Source of the DNA: Bacteroidales bacterium | GTDB lineage: Bacteria; Bacteroidota; Bacteroidia; Bacteroidales; P3 | Assembly: GCA_017429685.1 (NCBI GenBank) | Contig: JAFROL010000028.1 | Span: forward strand, 1-43,733 | Direction: 5' to 3' | Length of the DNA stretch: 43,733 nt | Part shown: piece by piece, positions 33,711 to 41,218 of the stretch | How the letters are laid out: each line of letters opens with the position of its first letter | Numbering within the stretch: the first letter of the stretch is position 1 | Notes under the pieces: model-generated | Database searches by the model: none | What the model saw: the letters and a program-made list of their open reading frames with translations, nothing else | Told to the model about the DNA's origin: nothing | Made by a program: the position numbers and the translations under genes

Positions 33711-34436
33711 TTATCTTCGTTTTTTCTTTGTTTGCCTATGATGGTTTTTGTCGCCGTTGTCGCCGAAAACATAAAGAAGGCGCATCGACAGCGACGAATT
33801 GAATACGTTGTTCTGCCAGCTGGTGATTTCGCGGTCGCCTTCGTAGTGCAGTCCCGTGAAGTGCCAGTCGCGTTTTACGGGCATCAGCGACATCTGGTAG
33901 CGGAAATTCAGCGTCAGGCCGCGCCAGATGGGGAAGCGCACGTCGATAGCGGCCGACAGGTCGTTTTTGAGGAACGACATATTCGACGTGTCGGGCTCGA
34001 AATATCCGGGCTGGAACAGGATTAGACCGTGGGGCTGCTGCACCAGGCGCCCGTACGTCAAGCCCAGTCCGAACGTCATTCCGCCGTAGGGGTCGGTGAA
34101 ATGGACCGTCAGCGGGATGTCCACATAGTTGAGCGTGAACCCGAAAAGGCTGTATGGGTCTTTGGAGTTGTTGTAGGCACCGCGCTGCGAGAAGTCGGCC
34201 TCCATCGACAGCTGCCAGCGCTGGTTGGAAGTCAGGTCGACGACGGCGCCCACGCCGGCTGTGAAGCCCCATTTGCGGAAGCCGCGCAGCTCGTCGCCGC
34301 GCATCTGCGATGCCGTGGCGCCAAGCGCGGGGTAGGCGCGAATCACCTGGCTGCTTTGTCGGCGCTGGGCATTGGCGTTGCCGCTGCATAACAGCAGCAG
34401 AGCAAAAAGTATGAAAGATGTTTTTTTAAGTTTCAT
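33711..34436 (-). CDS. PorT-like outer-membrane beta-barrel protein
   Basis: A 241-residue protein from ATG 34436 (MKLKKT), with a signal peptide of about 22 residues ending SGNANAQ and an eight-strand-like beta-barrel. Alternating strands include KWGFTAGVGAVVDLT, RWQLSMEADFSQRGAY, FTLNYVDIPLTVHF and LTLNFRYQMSL. The layout matches the PorT/OMP_b-brl_2 family common in Bacteroidota. The C-terminus is strongly basic (KKKRR), which is unusual for a barrel end. It is divergent from dnaB and upstream of coaD. Substrate or partner is unknown. Confidence 0.75.
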   Translation of the reverse strand: MKLKKTSFILFALLLLCSGNANAQRRQSSQVIRAYPALGATASQMRGDELRGFRKWGFTAGVGAVVDLTSNQRWQLSMEADFSQRGAYNNSKDPYSLFGFTLNYVDIPLTVHFTDPYGGMTFGLGLTYGRLVQQPHGLILFQPGYFEPDTSNMSFLKNDLSAAIDVRFPIWRGLTLNFRYQMSLMPVKRDWHFTGLHYEGDREITSWQNNVFNSSLSMRLLYVFGDNGDKNHHRQTKKKRR

Positions 34437-34574
34437 AAACAATAAATATTGATAGTCGGCAATTGGTTCGAAAGCATTGTTGTTTAGTCAAAAAAGATAT
34501 GTTGTCGCCTTATAGAACGCGATTGTTGAAAAAAAATTGTAGCAAAAACCACTTCTTGTTCAAAAAAAATGCTG

Positions 34575-34582
34575 TAATTTTG
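34575..34582 (+). promoter_or_regulatory. -7 box of dnaB, four nt from the start codon
   Basis: TAATTTTG fits TAnnTTTG exactly and ends four bases before the dnaB ATG at 34587. A TTG at 34556-34558 could serve as the -33 element. With the usual spacing, transcription would start at or within a base or two of the ATG, giving a leaderless or near-leaderless mRNA. Confidence 0.6.
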
Positions 34583-34586
34583 CATT

Positions 34587-36131
34587 ATGGAAACAACACA
34601 GCGAAATAGCACAAAGAGAAAAGAAAGAATCAGTTACGAGCAGGCGTTCTCGCTCAACGGCAAGACGCCTCCCCAGGCTGTCGAACTCGAGGAGGCCGTC
34701 CTCGGCGCTCTGATGCTCGACCAGAACGCCCTCAACAACACCATCCAGATGCTCCGCACGGAATACTTCTACCGTCCTGAGCACCAGCTGATTTTCAAAG
34801 CCATCCTGACCCTCTTCGAACAGTCGCGCCCCGTCGACCTGCTCACCGTCTCGCAGCAGCTGATGAAGGACGGCCAGTTCGAGGCCGTCGGTGGCGGTAT
34901 GTACCTCTCGCAGCTTGTCAACCGTGTTGTTTCGGCAGCGCATATCGAGTACCATTCGCGCATCATTTCCGAAAAATACATTCAGCGCGAAATAATACGC
35001 GTCTGCACCGAGACGCTTACCAAGGCCTACGACGAGACAACCGATGTGCTCGACCTGCTCGACGAGACCGAGCGTACGCTGATGGACATCGACGAGAAGA
35101 ACTTCCACACCGAATACCACAATATGCAGGACGTCCTGCACACGGCCTTCGAGCAAATCGAGGCGGCGCAGCAGAGCGACAGCTCGTACAGCGGCGTCCC
35201 GACGGGTTTTGTCGACCTCGACCGTATGACGGCGGGATTCCAGCCCGGCACACTCATCATCCTGGCCGCACGTCCCGCAATGGGCAAGACCGCCTTTGCC
35301 CTCACGATGGCCCGCAACATTGCCATCGATATGAAGAAACCCATCGCCTTCTTCTCGCTCGAAATGACTGCCGTCGAGCTTGTTATGCGCCTCATCAGCA
35401 GCGAGTCGGGCATCTCGGGCGACCGCCTCAAGAAAGGCGAAAAGCTGCCCGAGGTCGAAAAGACACAGCTCTATGCCAAGTCGCAGGTGCTCACCGAGGC
35501 ACCGATCTATATCGACGACACACCGCAGCTCTCCATCTTCGAACTGCGCGCCAAGTGCCGCCGCCTCAAGCAGCAGCACAACATCCAGATGGTCTTCATC
35601 GACTACCTGCAGCTGATGCAGGCCGGCGGCGAACAGTCGCGCAACGGCAACCGCGAACAGGAAATCAGCCTTATCTCGCGCCAGCTCAAGGCGTTGTCCA
35701 AAGAGCTCAGCGTCCCCGTCATCGCACTCTCGCAGCTGTCGCGTGCCGTCGAGACCCGTGGCGGCACCAAGAAGCCGCAGCTCAGCGACCTGCGCGAATC
35801 GGGCGCCATCGAGCAGGACGCCGACATCGTGATGTTCATCTATCGTCCTGAATACTACCATATTTACGAAGACGACAACGGGTCGACGCTGGGTATGGCC
35901 GACATCATCATCGCCAAGCACCGTAGCGGCGAGACCGGCGAGGTGCGCCTACGTTTCGTTTCGCAATACGCCAAGTTCGAAAACCGCGAAAGCGAGGGCA
36001 GCTACGATATGATGTCGGGATTGCAGCCCAACACGGCCTTCGACGGCGGCGGCGCCGTAATCCTCGACTCGAAGATGAACCGCGACATCGACAGTCAGTC
36101 CAACGAAGAAAACCAGGAAATGTTCGAATAG
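34587..36131 (+). CDS. dnaB: Replicative DNA helicase DnaB
   Basis: A 514-residue hexameric helicase that unwinds DNA ahead of the replisome. The N-terminal domain (about 25-130) begins PPQAVELEEAVLGALMLD, a linker follows, then the RecA-like C-domain with Walker A in AARPAMGKTAFAL at about 229-241, the Walker B region MVFIDYLQLM at about 335-344, VIALSQLSRAVETRGG and LRESGAIEQDADIVMFIYR (arginine-finger and sensor region) at about 398-416. No intein is present. The C-terminus is an acidic tail of about 45 residues. A likely promoter lies directly before the ATG and a terminator-like hairpin follows the stop. Confidence 0.97.
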   Translation: METTQRNSTKRKERISYEQAFSLNGKTPPQAVELEEAVLGALMLDQNALNNTIQMLRTEYFYRPEHQLIFKAILTLFEQSRPVDLLTVSQQLMKDGQFEAVGGGMYLSQLVNRVVSAAHIEYHSRIISEKYIQREIIRVCTETLTKAYDETTDVLDLLDETERTLMDIDEKNFHTEYHNMQDVLHTAFEQIEAAQQSDSSYSGVPTGFVDLDRMTAGFQPGTLIILAARPAMGKTAFALTMARNIAIDMKKPIAFFSLEMTAVELVMRLISSESGISGDRLKKGEKLPEVEKTQLYAKSQVLTEAPIYIDDTPQLSIFELRAKCRRLKQQHNIQMVFIDYLQLMQAGGEQSRNGNREQEISLISRQLKALSKELSVPVIALSQLSRAVETRGGTKKPQLSDLRESGAIEQDADIVMFIYRPEYYHIYEDDNGSTLGMADIIIAKHRSGETGEVRLRFVSQYAKFENRESEGSYDMMSGLQPNTAFDGGGAVILDSKMNRDIDSQSNEENQEMFE

Positions 36132-36160
36132 TGGCAAGGCCCCTTCCGGCCCGCCCAGCA

Positions 36161-36182
36161 CCGCCACCAGGCGGCCCTTTTT
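36161..36182 (+). terminator. Probable terminator of dnaB
   Basis: CCGCC (36161-36165) and GGCGG (36170-36174) make a short GC stem with a 4-nt loop, followed by CCC and a T-run at 36178-36182. It lies 30 nt after the dnaB stop. The stem is short, so termination may be partial. Confidence 0.5.
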
Positions 36183-36197
36183 GCATTCCGTTCCTAT

Positions 36198-36250
36198 GCA
36201 GTTCTTATATCGTTCTTATATCGCGAATATAAGAACGATATAAGAACTGC
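36198..36250. repeat. Perfect 24-bp-arm palindrome, copy 2
   Basis: Arms at 36198-36221 and 36227-36250 are exact reverse complements around the loop CGCGA. The element is the same as that at 14288-14338 read on the opposite strand, so both copies have the same orientation relative to the gene they follow. Each arm holds two tandem GTTCTTATATC units. Confidence 0.85.
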
Positions 36251-36262
36251 CTTCGAACGATA

Positions 36263-36332
36263 GGCCAAAAGGCGGTGCCGCTCCCTCGCGGGAGAAGCCC
36301 TTGCGGCAACGGCTTGGCAAGGCTTTTGGGCC
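36263..36332. repeat. Structured segment following palindrome copy 2
   Basis: GGCCAAAAG (36263-36271) pairs imperfectly with CTTTTGGGCC (36323-36332). Inside, GCCGC (36277-36281) pairs with GCGGC (36303-36307), and CTCCC (36281-36285) pairs with GGGAG (36290-36294). The stretch AAAAGGCGG-GC also appears after palindrome copy 1, so this may be the variable half of the same repeat family. Confidence 0.4.
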
Positions 36333-36383
36333 TTCAGTGTCGACAAGACGGAATTTTTATTTTGCCCAATTCACAAAAATGTG

Positions 36384-36391
36384 TAAATTTG
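36384..36391 (+). promoter_or_regulatory. Promoter of the deoxyhypusine-synthase-family gene
   Basis: TAAATTTG matches the -7 consensus, and TTTG at 36361-36364 lies 19 nt upstream as the -33 element, the expected Bacteroidota spacing. The predicted leader is about 80 nt. Confidence 0.65.
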
Positions 36392-36476
36392 CAAATGCGT
36401 TGCTTTGTGCAACACAATGTTATTTTTTTGAAATTCAGTATATAATAATATTAATTCATTATAAAGACAACAAAAA

Positions 36477-37514
36477 ATGGAAAAGAAGGACCTTCTGAAA
36501 GAAACCGTTCAACACATCGACATCAAAAAGTATGACTCGACCGAACTGATTGATGCTATGCGCCGTATGTCGTTCACCAGCCGCGACACCGCCCGTGCCG
36601 CAGACATACTGATGAAAATGTGCGCCGAAAAAGGCTGCACCAACATCCTCACTATCGCCGGCTCGACGTCGGCTGCCGGATGTATGCAGGTGTATGTCGA
36701 TATGGTCCGCAACAAGATGGTCGACGTCGTCGTCTCGACGGGTGCGTCGATTATCGATATGGACCTGTTCGAAGCCCTTGGTTTCAAGCACTATATCGGC
36801 ACCAAAGAGAATGTCATCCCCGACACCAAACTGCGCGAACTTTATATCGACCGCATCTATGACACCTTTATCGACGAAGAGGAACTGCAGGCTTGCGACA
36901 ATGCCACCTACGAGCTGGCCAATATGCTCGAGGCCCGTCCCTACAGCTCGCGCGAGTTCATCTACGAGCTTGGCAAGTGGCTCCACAACGGTCGCGCCGT
37001 CAAGAAGGACAGCCTGATCCAGACCTGCTACGAGTGCGGCGTGCCTATCTTCTGCCCCGCATTCTCCGACTGCTCGGCCGGTTTCGGCATCGGCAAGCAC
37101 CAGTGGATGCGCGCCCAAGAGGGCAAGCCCTATCTGAGCATCGACTCGGTGTGCGACTTTATCGAGCTGACCAAGATCAAGATGGCGGCCCCCGAAACAG
37201 GCCTCTTTATGGTCGGCGGCGGCACGCCCAAAAACTTCGCCCAGGACACTGTCGTCTGCGCCGAAATCCTTGGCCACGAGGTGCCTATGCACAAATATGC
37301 CATCCAGATCACCGTTGCCGACGTGCGCGACGGCGCCTGCTCGTCGTCGACACTGCTCGAGGCCGGCAGCTGGGGCAAGGTCAGCGAAGAGCTGCAGCAG
37401 ATGGTCTATGCCGAAGGCACGACGGTCATCCCGCTCATCGCTTCGTATGTCTACCACAACGGCCCCTGGCGCGAACGCGAGTACAAGAACTGGCAGAAAA
37501 TTTTTGAAAAATAA
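36477..37514 (+). CDS. Deoxyhypusine-synthase-family protein
   Basis: A 345-residue protein of the DHS fold. It has NILTIAGSTSAAG and VVVSTGASIIDMDLFEALGF (NAD-binding segments, about 55-105), VPIFCPAFSDCSAGFG at about 188-203, VGGGTPKNFAQ at about 242-252, and SWGKVSEELQQM, where Lys301 corresponds to the catalytic lysine in the SWGKI motif of eukaryotic DHS. Bacteria have no eIF5A, so the natural reaction is probably transfer of the aminobutyl group of spermidine to a small amine (homospermidine-synthase-like) or another acceptor. That is inference. It precedes the cysteine desulfidase gene by 113 nt. Confidence 0.88.
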   Translation: MEKKDLLKETVQHIDIKKYDSTELIDAMRRMSFTSRDTARAADILMKMCAEKGCTNILTIAGSTSAAGCMQVYVDMVRNKMVDVVVSTGASIIDMDLFEALGFKHYIGTKENVIPDTKLRELYIDRIYDTFIDEEELQACDNATYELANMLEARPYSSREFIYELGKWLHNGRAVKKDSLIQTCYECGVPIFCPAFSDCSAGFGIGKHQWMRAQEGKPYLSIDSVCDFIELTKIKMAAPETGLFMVGGGTPKNFAQDTVVCAEILGHEVPMHKYAIQITVADVRDGACSSSTLLEAGSWGKVSEELQQMVYAEGTTVIPLIASYVYHNGPWREREYKNWQKIFEK

Positions 37515-37527
37515 AGACTTATATGTG

Positions 37528-37618
37528 TAGTGAATTGTGACCTGCGACACGACCGCGCTCGTATCACGGGTTGCAGGTCACAGGTCACAATCCACTAATC
37601 TCAATTCACAATTCACTA
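37528..37618 (+). promoter_or_regulatory. Alternative hairpins in the leader of the cysteine desulfidase gene
   Basis: TAGTGAATTGTGA (37528-37540) is exactly complementary to TCACAATTCACTA (37606-37618), nine nt before the ATG at 37628. TGTGACCTGC (37536-37545) is exactly complementary to GCAGGTCACA (37573-37582). The two left arms overlap at 37536-37540, so the stems compete. The outer stem would lie over the translation-initiation region. Whether this regulates cyuA or is a repeat remnant is not known. Confidence 0.45.
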
Positions 37619-37627
37619 TCCACCAAT

Positions 37628-38905
37628 ATGGACGATTGTATCCGTCAGAATATCCGCGACTTGATTCAGCGCGAGGTGGTTGTGGCAACGGGATGCACCG
37701 AACCCGGCGCCGTCGCACTGGCTGTCGCCAAGGCACGCGAAACGCTGGGCACGATGCCCGACCGCACACAGCTGCTGTTGAGCAAGAATGTTTTTAAAAA
37801 CGCAATGGGTGTCGGCATCCCCGGCACGGGAATGATTGGTCTGCCCATCGCCGTGGCCATAGCGCTGACGTCGGGCGATTCAAGACGCCAGCTCGAAGTG
37901 TTGACGGTGCCTGCCGAAGATGTGGAGAAAGCCAAAGCCTGGCTGGCCAACAACGGCGACCGTATAAGCATTGGCCTCAAGGATCGCTGCGAGGACAAGC
38001 TCTACATCGAGTGCATTTGCTCGAAAGGCGACGACACGGCTACGGCTGTCATCTCGAAGCGACACACCAATTTCGTATACGTGGCCCGCAACGGCAAGGT
38101 TTTTGTCGACAACGAGAGCGCTGCCGGTGCCGATTCCGAATGCTGCACAGACCCTTGCCTGACGGAGCGCATCGTCTATGACTATGCCACCACAGCACCC
38201 ATAGAAGAACTGACGTTCATACGCGAAACGGTCGAGCTGAACAGCGCCGCCGCCAACGAGGGCCTGAAAGGCTACGGTCTCAACACGGGACGCATCCTGA
38301 TGGAAAATGCCGATGGCGACATTGTCCACACCGTCATTGCACGCACCGTGGCGGCGTCGGACGCCCGTATGGACGGCTGCACGCTGCCGGTCTACAGCAA
38401 CAGCGGTAGCGGCAACCAGGGCATTGCCTGCACTTTGCCTGTCTACGAATATGGCCGTGCCAAGGGCTCGAGCGAGGAACAGGTGACGAGGGCTTTGATA
38501 CTCAGTCATCTGACCTCGATCTATATCAAGCGTGGCATTGGACGCCTGTCGGCTTTGTGCGGCATCGTCAATGCTTCGATAGGCGTTTCGTCGGGCATCA
38601 CTTACCTGCACGGCGGCACCTACGACCAGATATGCTATGCCATAAAGAATATGATCAACACCCTGGCGGGAATGGTTTGCGACGGTGCCAAGCCGTCGTG
38701 CGCCCTTAAGATGTCGACGGGCCTCTACAGCGCCTTTGTCAGCGCCGAGCTGGCGCTGCACGACAAGGTTGTCGACGCTTGCGACGGCCTGTCGGAGAGG
38801 AATATAGACTATTCGATCCGCAACCTGGGCCGACTTGGCAAAGAGGGTATGGACCAGACCGACGACGTGGTGCTCGACATAATGACGCACAAACATAATG
38901 CCTGA
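37628..38905 (+). CDS. cyuA: L-cysteine desulfidase / UPF0597 (CyuA/YhaM) family
   Basis: A 425-residue protein related to the alpha subunit of iron-sulfur L-serine dehydratase. Cysteines that can hold the cluster are in VVATGCTEPGAVALA at about 18-32, NQGIACTLPVYEYG at about 262-275 and CDGAKPSCALKMSTG at about 352-366. The family includes E. coli CyuA, which breaks down L-cysteine to pyruvate, ammonia and sulfide. A GSGNQG motif before the middle cysteine is also typical. The start is ATG 37628 (MDDCIRQ); upstream readings run through the structured leader and lack support. Sequence alone does not separate cysteine from serine as substrate. Confidence 0.85.
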   Translation: MDDCIRQNIRDLIQREVVVATGCTEPGAVALAVAKARETLGTMPDRTQLLLSKNVFKNAMGVGIPGTGMIGLPIAVAIALTSGDSRRQLEVLTVPAEDVEKAKAWLANNGDRISIGLKDRCEDKLYIECICSKGDDTATAVISKRHTNFVYVARNGKVFVDNESAAGADSECCTDPCLTERIVYDYATTAPIEELTFIRETVELNSAAANEGLKGYGLNTGRILMENADGDIVHTVIARTVAASDARMDGCTLPVYSNSGSGNQGIACTLPVYEYGRAKGSSEEQVTRALILSHLTSIYIKRGIGRLSALCGIVNASIGVSSGITYLHGGTYDQICYAIKNMINTLAGMVCDGAKPSCALKMSTGLYSAFVSAELALHDKVVDACDGLSERNIDYSIRNLGRLGKEGMDQTDDVVLDIMTHKHNA

Positions 38906-38995
38906 ACAGCGGGCGTATGGCGGAAGGAAGCGTCCCGGACGGCTGTATGTTGAAAAAAAAATGTCCTATTGATGTGCTATATGAAAAAAAAACAG

Positions 38996-39003
38996 TAATT
39001 TTG
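38996..39003 (+). promoter_or_regulatory. -7 box of the PUR-family gene
   Basis: TAATTTTG matches TAnnTTTG and lies 27 nt before the ATG at 39031, in an AT-rich stretch following cyuA. Confidence 0.6.
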
Positions 39004-39030
39004 CCAATTCAAAATTTAAATAACAAAGAT

Positions 39031-39372
39031 ATGGATTATAACAGTAACAGAACGAAAGAAGAGTTGTATTCACAGTCCATTAGTGCAGGTAAGCGCAAAT
39101 ATTTTTTTGATGTGAAAGAGACACGCGGTGGTGACAAATTCATCGTTATCGCCGAGAGCCGCAAACTTTTTGACAACAACACCGGCAATTTCTATTTCGA
39201 GAAGAATAAAATGTTCCTTTACAAGGAAGATTTTGAAAAGTTTCAGAAGGGTCTGGCCAATGCCATCAGTTTCATAGAGACGGGTGTTGTCCCCGAGGAT
39301 GACACAGCTAGCGCCGAAACTCCCGCTGCCGAAGCTCCTGTCGACGACATTGAGGACATCTTCAAAATCTGA
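39031..39372 (+). CDS. PUR-alpha-like nucleic-acid-binding protein (DUF3276)
   Basis: A 113-residue protein from ATG 39031; a longer reading would run through the promoter box and is not credible. One PUR repeat covers about 10-85: ELYSQSISAGKRKYFFDVKET, GDKFIVIAESRK, NFYFEKNKMFLYKEDFEKF. A short acidic, Ala/Pro-rich tail ends in DDIEDIFKI. DUF3276 proteins are near-universal in Bacteroidota and bind single-stranded DNA or RNA like PUR-alpha; their cellular role is not established. It is expressed from its own promoter between cyuA and parA. Confidence 0.92.
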   Translation: MDYNSNRTKEELYSQSISAGKRKYFFDVKETRGGDKFIVIAESRKLFDNNTGNFYFEKNKMFLYKEDFEKFQKGLANAISFIETGVVPEDDTASAETPAAEAPVDDIEDIFKI

Positions 39373-39524
39373 ACGCTGCAGTCTTTGCGGCCGACAGCCT
39401 TCTGAATGTTGAAAAGAGGCGAAACGTGGTGCGGATTAGCTGCTGGCTGATTTCTAAAGCTTTTCTTTGACCGTTTCCCTTTTGACATTAACCTTTACTT
39501 TAAAAACAACGACCATCCATAATT

Positions 39525-40313
39525 ATGGGTAAAATAATTTCGATAGCTAACCAAAAAGGGGGCGTGGGCAAAACAACCACGGCAACCAATCTTTCTGCCT
39601 CGTTGGCGGTGCTGGAGTACAAGGTGCTGCTGATCGATGCCGACCCACAGGCCAACGCCACGTCGGGTCTTGGCGTCAACCCCGAGGAGGTGGAGCAAAG
39701 TGCTTACGAGTGTTTCCTTGGCCAAGCTGCGGCCAAGGACTGCATTGTGGAGACTGAAACCCCTAACTTGTACTTGCTGCCTACCCGTATCGACCTGGTG
39801 GGCGCCGAGATTGACCTGGTGAACGAGAAACAGCGTGAATTCTACATCTCCAAGGCTTTGGCCCCTATTCGCGACGACTATGATTTCATCATCATCGACT
39901 GCTCGCCGTCGCTGGGTCTCATCACCATCAACGCACTGACGGCTTCCGATTCTGTCATAATCCCGATACAGAGCGAATACTTTGCCCTCGAAGGCCTTGG
40001 CAAGCTGCTCAACACTGTCCGTATCGTCCAGACCCGCCTCAACCCGAAGCTATCGATTGAGGGCCTGTTGATTACGATGTACGACTCGCGTCTGCGTCTG
40101 GCACGCCAGGTGGTGGAGGATGTACGAGGCCACTTCAAGCAGATGGTCTTCGACACGCTTATCTATCGCAACACCAAGCTGGCCGAGGCTCCGAGCTATG
40201 GCCGTTCGATCATTATGCACGACGCTACCTGCTCGGGTGCCATCAACTATTTGAATCTGGCCAATGAAATCCTGCGCCGCAACGGAATGGACAAGGCAAA
40301 GAAAAGCAAGTGA
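39525..40313 (+). CDS. parA: Chromosome-partitioning ATPase ParA (Soj)
   Basis: A 262-residue Walker-type ATPase. The deviant Walker A KGGVGKTTTATNL is at about 11-23 with the signature lysine, LLIDADPQANATSGLG (Walker A') at about 37-52, and FIIIDCSPSLGLITINAL (Walker B) at about 121-138. It lacks the N-terminal DNA-binding domain of plasmid ParA proteins, as expected for a chromosomal Soj. It acts on the nucleoid with ParB to segregate origins. The gene lies 21 nt upstream of parB. No exact -7 box was found in the 152 nt before it. Confidence 0.96.
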   Translation: MGKIISIANQKGGVGKTTTATNLSASLAVLEYKVLLIDADPQANATSGLGVNPEEVEQSAYECFLGQAAAKDCIVETETPNLYLLPTRIDLVGAEIDLVNEKQREFYISKALAPIRDDYDFIIIDCSPSLGLITINALTASDSVIIPIQSEYFALEGLGKLLNTVRIVQTRLNPKLSIEGLLITMYDSRLRLARQVVEDVRGHFKQMVFDTLIYRNTKLAEAPSYGRSIIMHDATCSGAINYLNLANEILRRNGMDKAKKSK

Positions 40314-40333
40314 GAATTGAAAGTTAGATTGTT

Positions 40334-41218
40334 ATGACTACAAAGAAAAAAACTACAGGACTGGGACGCGGTTTGGGCTCTATTCTGCCCGACGTCGATA
40401 TCGACGCCGCTATGGGCAAGAGCAACTTGACTACGGCCATCACAACAATACCTCTCGACAGTATCGAGGCCAACCCCTTCCAGCCTCGCAAGGAGTTCGA
40501 CCAGGAAGCCCTCGACGAACTGGCCCAGTCCATACGCCAGCAGGGGGTCATCACGCCCATCACGGTGCGCCAGATGCCTGACGGCAAATATCAGCTTATT
40601 GCTGGCGAACGCCGTCTGCGCGCCTCGCAAATTGCTGGACTGAAGGAGATTCCGGCCTATATCCGCATCGCCACCGACACGCAGATGATGGAGATGGCCC
40701 TGGTGGAGAACATCCAGCGCGAGAACCTCAACGCGATGGAAATCGCTTTCTCCTACAATGCTCTTATCGAAGAGTGCCAGCTGACGCACGAGCAGCTGAG
40801 CGAGAAGGTGGGCAAAAACCGTTCGACCATAACCAACTACCTGCGCCTGCTGAACCTGCCGTCCGAAACGCAGCTGGCTCTCAGCACCGACCAGATCAGT
40901 ATGGCTCACGCCCGTTGCCTGGTCAACATCGAGGACACCGACACGCACCTGGCCCTGCTGCACGACATCATCAACAAGCAGCTGTCGGTGCGTCAGACCG
41001 AGCAACTGGTAAAGGAAATGGCCAAACCCAAGCCTGCCGTGGTTGCACGCCGCAAGGACGACCTGCCCGAAACGCACGCCGCTTCGCGCTCGGCGCTGAA
41101 GCAGTATCTGCAGTCGGAGGTCGACATCAAGCGCAGCCGTCGCGGCAAGGGCACGCTGACCATCCATTTCAACAGCGACAAGGATTTCGAACGCATTATC
41201 AAACTGATTGAAAAGTGA
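40334..41218 (+). CDS. parB: Chromosome-partitioning protein ParB (Spo0J)
   Basis: A 294-residue CTP-dependent DNA clamp. The N-terminal KKKTTGLGRGLGSIL is the ParA-interacting stretch. The CTP-binding ParB/Srx domain has ANPFQPRKEFDQEALDELA and LIAGERRLRASQ (the C-box GERRxR, about 93-104). The helix-turn-helix follows (LSEKVGKNRSTITNYLRLL, about 155-173), then a basic C-terminal dimerisation part. No parS-like sequence was seen in the window. Its last codons overlap a possible TTG start of the next gene. Confidence 0.96.
   Translation: MTTKKKTTGLGRGLGSILPDVDIDAAMGKSNLTTAITTIPLDSIEANPFQPRKEFDQEALDELAQSIRQQGVITPITVRQMPDGKYQLIAGERRLRASQIAGLKEIPAYIRIATDTQMMEMALVENIQRENLNAMEIAFSYNALIEECQLTHEQLSEKVGKNRSTITNYLRLLNLPSETQLALSTDQISMAHARCLVNIEDTDTHLALLHDIINKQLSVRQTEQLVKEMAKPKPAVVARRKDDLPETHAASRSALKQYLQSEVDIKRSRRGKGTLTIHFNSDKDFERIIKLIEK

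Larger units (their letters stand above)
36132..36476. other. Intergenic region, 345 bp: terminator, palindrome copy 2, structured segment, promoter
   Basis: After dnaB come a terminator-like hairpin (36161-36182), the second palindrome copy (36198-36250), a further structured stretch (36263-36332) and an AT-rich promoter for the next gene (box at 36384-36391). No ORF is supported here. Confidence 0.7.

Noticed and set aside
34560-35921. Long antisense ORF (453 codons) opposite dnaB
   Set aside because: The dnaB strand has complete, well-ordered helicase motifs. The antisense frame shows no family features and reflects codon bias of a GC-rich gene.
36459-37550. Leftward ORF of 363 codons opposite the deoxyhypusine-synthase-family gene
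   Set aside because: The plus-strand gene has conserved motifs and a good promoter. The antisense frame has none.
39373-41218. A parS site near parA-parB
   Set aside because: No 16-bp palindrome close to the usual TGTTTCACGTGAAACA form was seen here or elsewhere. The few CACGTG occurrences (for example 4864, 42335) lack the flanking symmetry.
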